The notes beneath the pieces were generated by a model, which saw nothing but the letters and a program-made list of their open reading frames with translations, was not told the origin of the DNA and did not search any database. This document shows, piece after piece, positions 23,972 to 34,010 of a stretch of DNA of 64,000 nt. A program made the position numbers and the translations under genes. Each line of letters begins with the position of its first letter. Position 1 is the first letter of the stretch. Source of the DNA: Abelmoschus esculentus (Eukaryota > Streptophyta > Magnoliopsida > Malvales > Malvaceae); contig JAUCBN010000042.1 in assembly GCA_035048815.1 (NCBI GenBank), positions 1-64,000 of the forward strand, read 5' to 3'.

Positions 23972-25044
23972 TTACCACTCTAATGAGCTGGGAAGCGGCT
24001 CCAGGTAATCAAACATATCGGTCGGAAATTCCTCAAAGAAGCAATCAGGAGCAGCATCGTTTTCTATATTTTCCTTCTTCCCAAGTTGAGCATGGCTGCC
24101 ATTCATTCCAGCTGATGGAATCTTGGTCAAAGATTTGGGTTTACTTTTAGATTGATAAGCCTCCTGGTTGTTGAACATGGTTACACAGTTATAATCAAAG
24201 GACTCCAGGGCAAGGTCCTGGCATTCTGGCAAGATGGGGAGATCCAGTGGTATCATCCGAGTCGGCTCAATGTCAAGTACGGGAAGACCTGTTTCCAGGT
24301 CGAAGAAATCCGGCTTAATCAGATCAGGTAATGACACCATCTTGAACTCTTCCGTTATTTGCCCTGAGAACAAAGGATGTTTCAATTGATCCTCATGAGA
24401 TGATGATCCTTGTACGATGTTGCCCGGAAGAACCTGAAAACATATAAACAGGTATTCCATGAAAAAAAAAGGAAGCTTTTGATATTTTTGCGTTGAATTA
24501 GTCCTTTACCTCCACCATTGGCATCTCATGGGGAGCGGGGTCTTTCCCTTTGTTTTCCGGTGTCTGCGAAATCCGATTGAGCCGCTTTCGTCTAGCACTC
24601 CAGAAATTCTTCACATCATTATCGGTTCGTCCCGGCAAATGCCTGGCGATCTTCGCCCACTTGTTACCGAACTCGGCTTGCAGTTCTATCACTGCCCTCT
24701 CTTCCTCTGCTGAAAATTTGCATCCACTAGGCATTTCCCACAATGTTTTTTTATTTTTCCCAGGATAAACAAAGAGAAGAACAATTAACAGGCTTCAATA
24801 GATTGAATCATTTTTGTATAAATTTGGAGGCAAGTAAAGAGATAACTTACGTTTTCAAATTGGGTCTAAGCTTGTTAACCCATCTAAGACGACAAGATTT
24901 CCCAGTTCTGGGTAAAAGTCCCATGGATCGAATGGAGCTCCACCCTCTCGGACCATATTTTTTCACATAGTTCATTAAGATTTCATCTTCCTCAGCCGTC
25001 CATGGGCCTTTCTTTATGCATGTTCCATCACTTTGTGTTTCCAT
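23972..25044 (-). CDS. DUO1: R2R3-MYB transcription factor, DUO POLLEN 1-like
   Basis: Three exons on the minus strand give 873 bp (290 aa): 25044-24851, 24726-24510, 24433-23972. R2 is at about residues 10-62 (KKGPWTAEEDEILMNYVKKY ... GKSCRLRWVNKLRPNLK) and R3 at about 65-115 (KFSAEEERAVIELQAEFGNK ... PGRTDNDVKNFWSARRKRL). The linker reads NLKTGCKFS, with the extra lysine that marks DUO1 proteins, where ordinary R2R3-MYBs read IKRGNFT. The acidic C-terminus ends FEEFPTDMFDYLEPLPSSLE, a likely activation region. DUO1 controls male germ-cell division and sperm-gene expression in Arabidopsis. Exon 1 carries a miR159-like site. The first ATG leaves a short N-terminus (METQSDGTCIKKGPW). Confidence 0.9.
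24922..24942 (-). promoter_or_regulatory. Probable miR159 target site in MYB exon 1
   Basis: The minus strand reads TGGAGCTCCATTCGATCC followed by ATG, in the codons for WSSIRSM. It is close to the reverse complement of miR159, with matching GAGCTCC, TTC and ATCC blocks. One mismatch is near the miRNA centre and one is at miRNA position 2. Arabidopsis DUO1 is known to carry a miR159 site in this same R2 region. Confidence 0.6.
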
Positions 25045-25789
25045 ATTTCAAGAAATTTCCCTTTTTGTTACTTACAGAAACTCAAAACCCAAGTCACTAA
25101 TCCTCGTGAATTATGTGATTTTTGGTAAAAACAAAAGCAAGGGAAAGTTTTTGAGGATCCGACCTCCCACTCTCTTGTTTCTTCGAGTAACGGTTAAGAC
25201 GGTGGTTACTGTTACTCCCCAATCCTCCATTATCCTTAAAGCCCTCCACTTTTCCCTACATTTTTCATTCAAATCGCGTTAAGAAAAAATCTCAAAACAC
25301 CCCTAGCTTTATCCTCAAAATAACGTCTATAACCCTCGCACGTGCTCAAGCTAAACTGGGGATCAAAACTCGTTACCTTTCGTCTCCAGTGACTCCCTGG
25401 CCCTGCAGGAACATGCCCATCTCACTTGTCCCCCTCCTCACCTTGTTTTCTTCGGTAACTATTTCGTAAACAGATGTTTTCTAGAATTTCAGGGTTCATA
25501 CGTATTACATTTGTTAACAGACGACATGGGATATGTTGGGGTTGTGAATTCAACTACTTTTTTCGGATTCAATATTGAATTCGAGTGTGTAGTGTCTTCA
25601 ATTTTAAGTTAACATAGTACTCGCAAAACCAGCTCAGTCCTTCCTGTCCTTTCCTACTTCACCTTCATAAACTTCAATAATTCCATGTTCTATCTGCATA
25701 CCTTATATAGAATCCAAAGAAAGCAGCAAAGCTGCAACAATGAGACTAAACTATGTTAATTAAACTGATACTCTAGTAGATGCCCCAAG
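25045..25789. other. Upstream region of the MYB gene
   Basis: This should contain the promoter of the minus-strand MYB gene. No other gene is seen, and I recognise no specific element in it. Confidence 0.4.
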
Positions 25790-26238
25790 CTATACAACAG
25801 AATCATATCTATCTATAGAGAGATTTTTAAGCATAATTTGTACTATGTCAATAATGGAGTTAAACACTCTATCAGCAGTTCGAGAGGGATTCCAAAAAAC
25901 TCTGCAATTCCTCTCCTCCCAAACACTGTATATATAATGGGTCAAAAAAACACACTGTATATATAAACATTCCAAGCTATCTTAAGGACATACACTAGAA
26001 GAGATTTCCCTTTTAAGTAGTTTATTGTCCACTCCAATCCTTTCTCCCAACTCAACACGTTCCTTGTCAATCTGCACAAATCAAGAGCCTTCCTCCAAAT
26101 GGTCCTCGAGTACTCAAAGAAGAGGTGATCACTAGATTCTATAGTCTCATTACAATTCAAGCAAGTACTGTAAACAGAAATTTGCATTCCTAGTAATCTG
26201 TCCTTGGTTGACAACTTTACCAAAATTGTCATCCAACA

Positions 26239-27166
26239 GGGCGGTTGAAAGAATTTGGTGGCCCTGTGCAAGTCATTTAGGGGTGAGTATTCCGTTAATT
26301 CGGTCGGTAGCCAAATCGAATTAACTAAAACCGAATTAACCGAAATTTTAAAAATCTTAACCGTTAACCAAATCGAATTAACCGAACCGAAATTATTTCG
26401 GTTATTAGCCAAATTAACCGAAATTTATTATAATTTTTGGTTAAATTACATAATAGGTCACTAAATTAAGCTAAAATAATTTTTTAGTTACTAAACTTTT
26501 ATTTTATACTAATTTAATACAAAATTTAGTGATCATTTTATAATATAAAAAAATTTAATAAACATTTTATAATATTTTAAAAGTTAAATGGCTAAATATA
26601 AATATATTTAATATTTAATATACATAATTTCGGTTAATTCGGTTAGTTAACCGATTTCGAACCAAATTAACCGATAACCGAATCATCAAAAAAAAAATTA
26701 ACCGTTAACCGAATTTACCAAAAATTAACCGACCGAATTAACCGAAATAATTTCGGTTCGGTCGGTTAACCGAATTAACCGAACCGAATGCACACCCCTA
26801 AATTCATTAAAATATGGTTCTTAAAAGTAATTGTCAACTAGTTACAAAATTGTAACCCTTAGAAGCAAATGTCCTTTCTAGAGGCCCCTGTGTGATCGTT
26901 TCTATTGCGTCTGTCCAAAACATCACTACTTCTACTGAAGCAATAATAATAATAATGATAATCAATAAGTTTTTATAATCAATTGTCGCATTTAAAAAAT
27001 AATTATAACGTTTTAACAATTATAACTCATCTTTTTTAATAGCGTTTTCAAAATTTTTTAATGAATTTCGAGATTAACATCATCTAATGAAAGTAGTTAA
27101 TCAAAATTTGGGTTTTTTTTTCGGAGACCTGTACAGTCGCTCCTATTGCGCCTATCCAGACCCCAC
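26239..27166. mobile_element. Retroposon-like element with 12-bp target duplication
   Basis: It is flanked by the exact direct repeat TGTCATCCAACA at 26227-26238 and 27167-27178. Without the nested MITE it is about 400 bp, has no terminal inverted repeats and no open frame. On the minus strand it begins with a block holding GGCGCAATAGGAGCGAC and has a second related block (GACGCAATAGAAACGA) about 240 bp on. The same layout recurs at 30192-30650. The long target duplication and lack of inverted ends fit a non-autonomous retroposon, but I do not recognise the family. Confidence 0.7.
26278..26800. mobile_element. hAT-type MITE rich in ttaaccgaa repeats
   Basis: The ends are TAGGGGTGAGTATTC and its imperfect inverse GAATGCACACCCCTA. 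The flanking 8-mers AAGTCATT (26270-26277) and AATTCATT (26801-26808) match at 7 of 8 bases, as expected of a hAT 8-bp target duplication. Comparison with the related repeat at 30192-30650 supports an empty site here. Sub-terminal DNA is packed with ttaaccgaa and ttcggttaa motifs. The AT-rich centre has no transposase. Confidence 0.8.
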
Positions 27167-27235
27167 TGTCATCCAACAAAAGATAGCATGTTTGAGAATG
27201 TGAAGGGGAAACCAAGCAAGCTTATGCCAAAAATC

Positions 27236-28064
27236 TTTGGGAAGACTTCCTTCGAATTTCAACCTGTATCTGCTTGGTAGTAATCTGCTGCAAACCAGAA
27301 ATGACAGCAAACAAAGGAACAGCACGCGGCCTCATTTTAAACAATTTTCTAAGAGTACTCCAGGTAACACTAATAGTGCAGAGGCAAGCCAAAAATCAAG
27401 CTTGCTGCCAAGGATGCAATATCATGAATTCATACAACATTTCCAGATTTTAAGTGAACCGTTGTTGCAATCTGTACGCCATGGATGGATAATTCAGTAC
27501 CCGGTGAGAATCTCAGACATGGATGGATGGATGGATCGAGAGGGTGGACAGTCAGGCTTGAAAATTTCAAATTCTCTTATATTTTAGAATTTTCTTTATA
27601 GTTTATAAATGATCTAATTTTACACTCCTAAATTTTTAAATTCTCATAAAAGAAAAATAAAAAATAAATTCTCTAAAGACAATTTTATATACTATGTATT
27701 TGGATAATTTTATATTCTATCAAGCAAACAACAAATTTTACATTCAGACTAATGAACCAAACAGGTTATATAACTTATCCTGTAATATGTTAAATAATAT
27801 CTTATTTCTAGAAACAATCTTATTTTCTGTGAACCTAGGATAGCTTTAAGGTATGTGAACTTTACCATAGTCTTCACAAACCTACAAGAATGCTTGGGGC
27901 CAATTTTATATAATAAAAAGTATAATGAAAATTTTACCAATTTGGATTCCAAATTTTCATTTTATTTAAACTTTTAGGAAAATAGATGAATTTAAGATAA
28001 TTTTGAGAAAACAGATCAAAATCTATCTTAAATGATTGATCTCGCTACCTGCAGGTGGTGAAGT
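27236..28064. other. Intergenic up to the start of the visible inverted duplication
   Basis: No gene is recognised. There is a short (atgg)n run at about 27520-27536. This sequence may also be duplicated beyond the right edge of the window, because the right arm is still matching at 64000. Confidence 0.35.
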
Positions 28065-29129
28065 CCCTTTTTATTATCGTTGAGTTACTTGTAGAGCACG
28101 CGGAAATTAACTTTAAACACCTATTTTATATATTACACATGACTCGATCCTTTCGAGAAGTATAACCTGGGATCAACACTTCAATGATGGTCGGTTGTCT
28201 AAAACCAAATCTCCCATTACTCAGGTATGTCAACCAAAATGGTAGTGCTCTAAGTTTGGTTAGTGAACGTTGACGGATCAGTCCTGCCTTGATCGAATGT
28301 TACCTTTGTTGTGGGACTACTCCGAGATCATAAGTAGTTTTTGGATTATTGATTTTTATAAATCAATCGGCATTACTGATAAATTATATTCTAAATTCTT
28401 GGCTGTATGCATTGGTCTCTAACTGGCATGGCCTCATAGTGTTGAAATCCTTCAAATTCAATCTAAAAGCAAGCAATCAGTCAAATTGATTTGTGACCAC
28501 TCTATCCGCTATAATATTTTATCTTTTATCTGTAATTCGAACGATATATAATCTCAACAAATGGAATTGAGTAATAGACTTTATTTAGACGCTTAGAGAA
28601 AGATATAAACCTACTGATAAACTCGTCAAACTTATAGATTGTTTTTTTCTCATACGAATTCTTAAAATTTCCCCCGATTTGATTGACCCTCTACTTGCTA
28701 TGGATGTAACTCATCTAATAAACTGAATTTGAATTTGCTGAGTGGAGTACAAATACTAATAATAATGTTCAACAATAGGTGGATGGACTTGAGCTAAGTT
28801 GGTATGGGGCGGGAAAAGCCTACAGCTCGGAGCTGCCATCAGCCACAGACACCCATACACATTTGATGCGTGTGTGAGGTTGTATGAGCAGAGAAAAATA
28901 AGTTGTTGCAAATGCTGAAATTTGAACTTTATATCTGAGTTAGCATTTGATTTTTAGGATTTTGATATTGAATGTCATGTTATATGATAAAATGCTGGTA
29001 ATTGCCATCACTGGTAATTGCCATCAAAACTCAGGGAATGAAATGAACATAAACTCTATTCATAAGCGAATCGTTGACCTCCCCACCGTGCTACTTGTAA
29101 TTCAAAATAAACAAAACAAGTTAATAAGA
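28065..29129. other. Intergenic (left arm)
   Basis: No gene is recognised. A short direct repeat, ctggtaattgccatca, occurs twice in a row at about 28994-29024. The mirror copy is at 62936-64000. Confidence 0.35.
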
Positions 29130-29921
29130 TGTTAAACACACAATTCTGTAATAGAAATAAACCATATAAAATAAAAATAAAAAGATCACAGAAGCAAAGA
29201 AAAACCAATAAACGTTTCTGAAAAAACTTAAACCAAGGTCTGTGCTATCACAGTATCCTTAAAACAGATCCGTCCCCTCTCGAAGCTGGAGTTTCTATGG
29301 AACGTCTGTCTCCAGGATACAACGGTAGACTGCAGCAAAGAGAGCAACGCAACTTTAACTGTAATGGCGAACTTCACAGAAGCAGAACACTATCAAGAAT
29401 TTGGCTAGAGGATGTTTTGTTTTCAGTTTGTGGAGATAAGAGCAAGGGGTCTCCTTTTATAGTGTTCTGACAGGGGACATGTTTAATTACAGAATTAATC
29501 TATAATTAACAATTCCTGAAGAGCTACAACTCCCAGAATTCAAAATGGTATTCAATAGAGAATTAATTCAAATAATTTGGAGGTTACAACCAGCTGAAGG
29601 GTCTGCAACTCCATAAAATGTGGTTTAATTCTGTAATATCTACTGAAAAACTAAGTCAAGAAGTAAAAAAAAATCTCACTTTAAAAGCCCCAAGGCCCAA
29701 TGCCCATCTTGACTTTTATAAAAGTCAACCAATGCTAGCCCAATATGGCTAGGCAACAAATTTATGTTAATCTCAAAATTCTACGTTATAATTATGTTAC
29801 CCTTTGACTTATTTCCAATAATAACATGAGCTTTTACATATAAAGCTTTCCAAATCTATGTTACCAACAAATTTGGGATATTCTACTTTTTATCTTATTT
29901 TTCAACATCATGGGTGTAACA
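29130..29921 (-). mobile_element. LTR-like sequence (left arm)
   Basis: On the minus strand it starts TGTTACACCC and ends GTGTGTTTAACA. A TATAAAA box sits at 29461-29455, followed by an R-like region (ggagaccccttgctctta). This resembles a Copia-type LTR. No flanking target duplication, primer site or coding region was found, so the ends are tentative. It shares an exact 31-bp block with the retroposon-like repeat at 30280. Confidence 0.4.
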
Positions 29922-30191
29922 TTGAGCAACAATTTCTCATTCACCCATTGAACATTTTGAGCATATAAATATACAAAGTTAATCTACTCGTTGTAGAGTA
30001 ATAATATACTTAGTCTCAACTAATTTGAGTAATGGAACTCTCTCAAATTTAAGCTCAAATGTCCATGTACCATACCATTTTTCCAACACTACTTTCCTAT
30101 GAATGTTTGACAAACAGATTATTATTATTATTATTATTGTTATTGTCGTCGTCCCATAATCTTTTCTCTAGCAAAACCATCCTAGCACTGA

Positions 30192-30650
30192 GGTTCAGGC
30201 GCGATAGGAGCGACCGCACAAGCCCCCTAAAAAAAAGACCCCAAAATTTTGATAAACTACATTCATTCATTAGATGATATTAATCTCAAAATTCTACGTT
30301 ATAATTATGTCCTAAATGTGATAATTGATTCTAGAATCTTATTGATTATTTTTATTCCTATTATTTCTATAGAACTAGTGAGGTTCTGGACAAACGCAAT
30401 AGAACGACCACACAGGACCCCTAAAAAGGACAATTACTTCTAAGAGTCACATTTTTAGAACTAGTGGGAGTTATAAACAATTGCTTTTAAGGGACACATT
30501 TTAATAAATTGCATAGGGGCTTAAAAGGACAATTAATTCTAAAGATTACATTTTTAGAATTAATGAGAGTTATAAACAATTGCTTATAAATGACACAGTT
30601 TAATAAATTGGAGAGGACTCAAAAAATCTTTGAACCACCAATCAAGATTC
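30192..30650 (+). mobile_element. Retroposon-like repeat, second copy (left arm)
   Basis: This is the same family as 26239-27166 in the opposite orientation. Block 1 has GGCGCGATAGGAGCGACCGC at about 30200 and block 2 has ACGCAATAGAACGACCACAC at about 30397. The part after block 2 contains two tandem copies of about 99 bp beginning ggacaatta (30428 and 30527). It lies about 500 bp beyond the 3' end of the PPR gene, after a run of (att)n. No target duplication was found. Confidence 0.65.
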
Positions 30651-31142
30651 TTCCATCTTTTTCTTCTCCGACTACCGTTTTCTTACCCTACTTATCTATG
30701 TCGGCAGCTGTAGGTAACCATTTGCTTTCTTTCTCCAGGCTGCATCATTTATTACTTCTTTTCATTCCCTTCCTGTTGGCACTTCACTTGTGGATCGTTT
30801 GAATTTCTAGCTCTAGAAAGAAAACTTGCGCTGGTTGACCCCAAGAATATGGGGATGTTTGTTCACAACTCTTTATATGTTTCTAGGCTCCCTAACTGTA
30901 GCAATTTGCATTCAGTAACTCCTATCACAGCATGTCAGTTAATTTTTTAAACATGCTAAACAGTGTTCTTCGATCAGGTCCTCAGCTACCATTGGTTCAA
31001 GATTGCACACGGTCGAAAATATGCTTCAGACAACTGATTTAGCTACAAACAGTTAACAAAGAGTTCCGTGGATTGTCGGCGTTCTCAACTTACCTTAAGA
31101 TTCTTTCCTGTAAGCACGCTTCTGAAGACTGCTAATTGCGAG

Positions 31143-34010
31143 TTAATCTCCAAGTAGACTAAAACCAGGGAGTTTTTTTAGTAGTCTTCCTTCCATGATA
31201 AACCTGACTTTATTGGCATCTTCCCACTTTCCAGCTGCTGCATAGATACTGTGAAGCATCACATAAGATTCTGCGTTTTGAGGGTACATTTTAAAGAGTA
31301 CCTCAAAAATTCTCTCTCCAACTTCAACGTTCCCATACATTTTACTAGCACCTAACAAGGATTGAAGCATGCCTATAGAAGGTTTAAATGGAAGTTTATT
31401 CACTATATCATAAGCTTCATGCAAGTGACCACCTCGTGCAAGAAGGTCAACCATACAAGCATAGTGATCGGTTCTTGGAGATACCCCATCTGCAATCATA
31501 GAGTTTAATACTCTCCGGCCTTCCTCTACAAAGCCAGCATGGCCACAAGCTGATAAAAGACTTGAATAAGTAATGGCATCAGGGCTCATCCCTGAAAGCT
31601 GCATCCTCGAGAATAGTTCAAGGGCACCTCTAGCATCTCCATGCAATCTGTATCCATTAATCATCACACTCCAAGAGACGGCATCCTTTTCAAGCAAATA
31701 GTCAAACAGCAATCTCGCAACTACAATGCTTCCACATCTTGCATATAGGTCTATGAGGGCATTACTAACTACCAGGTCTTTATCAAAGCCCTTGCATATG
31801 ATATAGGCCATCACAGAATCAGCTAGATTTAGTCTGTTTACAAGAACACATGAGGAGATTAAACTCAAAACTGTTATACTGTCAGGTTCCAAACTTATAT
31901 GGAGCAGTTCACGGAAAACAGCAACTGCTTGTTCTGCATTTTTGGCATGAACATGCACAGACATGATTGCATTCCACAAAGAAATATCCCAACCTTTTCC
32001 CATTTGAAAAACTAGGAGGCTCAAACTTATTTTACCAAATCTAGCATACATGAAGATAAGAGATGTAAGAACAGGGGTTTTCTCTATCATTCCTGTTCTG
32101 AATGCAAAAGCATGGATGGATTTTCCCTGTGGCAGCAAGCGACACATGGGCAACAAATTTAGTATACTTACTTGATTTGGTCGTTGATTCTCACTCATCA
32201 TTTGAGCAAACAAGACTAAGACATTATTTGATAGGTTGTGATGCCGGAAGCCAGTCATTAATGAATTCCAAGAAACTACACTTCTTTCGGGCATGATATC
32301 AAACAATAATGATCCAGCATCAAGCTCTCCACAGTTACAATACATGCTAATTATTGCATTTGTCAATGAAACATCGTGGTTGCACCCAGTTTTGATGGCA
32401 AAACCATGAAGTATTTTTCCTTGCCTGAAATTTTCACTCTCAGTGTAAGAAGAGAGGATACTTAGCAAAGTTATAGAATCCAACTTCCCTCCCGCTTTGT
32501 GCATCTGGTGAAGAATCATATTTGCCTTCTCCTTTTGTCCACTGTGTCCATAAACAGATATCAAAGTATTCCATGATACTGTATTTTTATTAGCCATTCT
32601 TTCAAATAGCCTAAAACAAGTGGAGAATAAATGACAATCAGAGTAAAATGCTAGGACTGCATTTAAAACGTCAATGTTTGTTTCAAAACTTCTTCTAAAG
32701 ACAAATGCGTGTATGGATTCACCAAGTGAAATGCTACCTAGGTTCGAGCAGGCAGAAAGGATGCTAACAATAGAGACTACATCAGGACTGAACCCTTCCA
32801 ATTGCATTTCACGAAATGCAACCAAACTTTTAACCCATAATTCATTATTTAAATAGCCAGAAATCATCACATTCCATGAGAGCAGCGTTTTGTTTGGTAT
32901 CTGATCAAACAAAATTTCAGATGAACTTATTTCCCCAAGCTTAGCATACATCGACATGACGGCTGTCAATACAGAAACTTGACTTCCAAACCCATGTTTA
33001 ATAACACAACAATGGAGAGATCCACCATAGCAAATATCAAAATAGTTCTCAAATGAGGGAACTGTAGACACAAACGTCACTGAGTTAGGCCGCACTTCAT
33101 TTCGAAGCATTTCCCGAAACAACTCAAAACCTTCAAAAAACCTTTCATGCTGCATGTAACAATTGATTAGAGCATTCCAAACTGAAACACTCCTTTCAAC
33201 AGAAAAGTCAAACAATTTCTTAGCACTAGATATATCCACTTCACTTTTATACATCGAAATAAAAGCAGGAACCAGAAAATCATCCAAGAAATATCCACAT
33301 TTAACAGCAAAACCATGCAGAGATTTACCAAAACCAAAATACCCCAACCGCTTACAAGCAGGAATTATACATGCCAAAGTACTCACATTAGGCTTTATGT
33401 TCTTGCCCTGAATTTCCCTGAAAACCCCAAATGCTTCTTTATCAAGTCCATTAAAACAGTAACCAGAAACCAAAGCATTCCATGAAACCAAGTCAGGTTC
33501 AGGAATTTCATCAAACAGTTTCCGCGCAACCCCTACATCAACATTTCTTGCATAAAAATCAATAAAGGAGGTCAAGATGACAACATTTCTTTCGTACCCT
33601 TTTCTCAAAACAATGCAATGAATCTGTTTTCCAAACTCAGAAGCACCTAAAGCTGATGAAGCCTTGATCACGAAAGGAAATGTAAAATCATCAGATGGGC
33701 AATTGAAGAACCGGCATTTTTGGTAAACAGATAAAAGATCTACATATAGACCACAATTCGAGAGACCCTTCAGCATTAAGTTTTGGCAGAATAGATTTGG
33801 ATTTTGAATTTTGTAAAATGTGGAAAGAGCTAAATTTGGTACACCCAAATAAAAACAAGATTTGAGAAATTGTTGTTGCAATAACTTGTTTTCAACGAGA
33901 CCTTGTACGATGAGAAGAGATTTAAGCGGTTTTAAGCCATCGATGCTTTGACAGTGCTTTAAGAGATGTAAGAAACTTGAAAAGGAACGGTATGGAAGAT
34001 TTAAAACCAT
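31143..34010 (-). CDS. PLS-class pentatricopeptide repeat protein with E domain (left copy)
   Basis: This is one uninterrupted 955-aa frame. Tandem PPR units run through almost all of the protein, with repeating VSWNALVSGYCFNGLDKEAF, VSWNVMISGYLNN and VSWSVMINGYRLHGDARGAL patterns and the L/S spacing of PLS proteins. It ends in an E motif (LLGASKMYGNVEVGERIFEV ... YVMLHSIYAAAGKWEDANKV ... LKKLPGFSL) and stops without a DYW deaminase domain. Such proteins bind organelle RNA, usually to specify C-to-U editing together with a partner deaminase. The N-terminus (MVLNLPYRSFSSFLHLLKH) is a plausible organelle presequence. It may be related to Arabidopsis At4g19220, but that assignment is tentative. 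The right-arm copy translates identically. Confidence 0.93.
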   Translation of the reverse strand: MVLNLPYRSFSSFLHLLKHCQSIDGLKPLKSLLIVQGLVENKLLQQQFLKSCFYLGVPNLALSTFYKIQNPNLFCQNLMLKGLSNCGLYVDLLSVYQKCRFFNCPSDDFTFPFVIKASSALGASEFGKQIHCIVLRKGYERNVVILTSFIDFYARNVDVGVARKLFDEIPEPDLVSWNALVSGYCFNGLDKEAFGVFREIQGKNIKPNVSTLACIIPACKRLGYFGFGKSLHGFAVKCGYFLDDFLVPAFISMYKSEVDISSAKKLFDFSVERSVSVWNALINCYMQHERFFEGFELFREMLRNEVRPNSVTFVSTVPSFENYFDICYGGSLHCCVIKHGFGSQVSVLTAVMSMYAKLGEISSSEILFDQIPNKTLLSWNVMISGYLNNELWVKSLVAFREMQLEGFSPDVVSIVSILSACSNLGSISLGESIHAFVFRRSFETNIDVLNAVLAFYSDCHLFSTCFRLFERMANKNTVSWNTLISVYGHSGQKEKANMILHQMHKAGGKLDSITLLSILSSYTESENFRQGKILHGFAIKTGCNHDVSLTNAIISMYCNCGELDAGSLLFDIMPERSVVSWNSLMTGFRHHNLSNNVLVLFAQMMSENQRPNQVSILNLLPMCRLLPQGKSIHAFAFRTGMIEKTPVLTSLIFMYARFGKISLSLLVFQMGKGWDISLWNAIMSVHVHAKNAEQAVAVFRELLHISLEPDSITVLSLISSCVLVNRLNLADSVMAYIICKGFDKDLVVSNALIDLYARCGSIVVARLLFDYLLEKDAVSWSVMINGYRLHGDARGALELFSRMQLSGMSPDAITYSSLLSACGHAGFVEEGRRVLNSMIADGVSPRTDHYACMVDLLARGGHLHEAYDIVNKLPFKPSIGMLQSLLGASKMYGNVEVGERIFEVLFKMYPQNAESYVMLHSIYAAAGKWEDANKVRFIMEGRLLKKLPGFSLLGD

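Larger units (their letters stand above)
25790..27235 (-). mobile_element. LINE relic, split by a nested insertion
   Basis: The minus strand encodes a LINE zinc-knuckle region: WFPFTFSN and KHAIF at about 27235-27179, then CWMTILVKLSTKDRLLGMQI, CLNCNETIESSDHLFFEYS and a tail with YSVWEERNCRVF. The two parts join in frame when the insertion at 26239-27166 and one copy of its 12-bp flanking repeat are taken out. It aligns well with the LINE at 35741-38973 (SKHAFILWM ... LPTKDRLRRMEL). Only the 3' part of the element is present. Confidence 0.8.

Noticed and set aside
26278..26800. CRISPR-like array because of repeated ttaaccgaa
   Set aside because: The repeats are short, irregular and inverted in the two halves of a MITE. 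The genome is a plant's.
29130..29921. Intact Copia retrotransposon
   Set aside because: No polymerase, primer site or second LTR is present and no target duplication was found. Only an LTR-like call is supportable.
30590..30802. 70-codon open frame near the PPR 3' side as a gene
   Set aside because: It begins inside the repeat family, is hydrophobic and low-complexity, and has no splice partners I could support.
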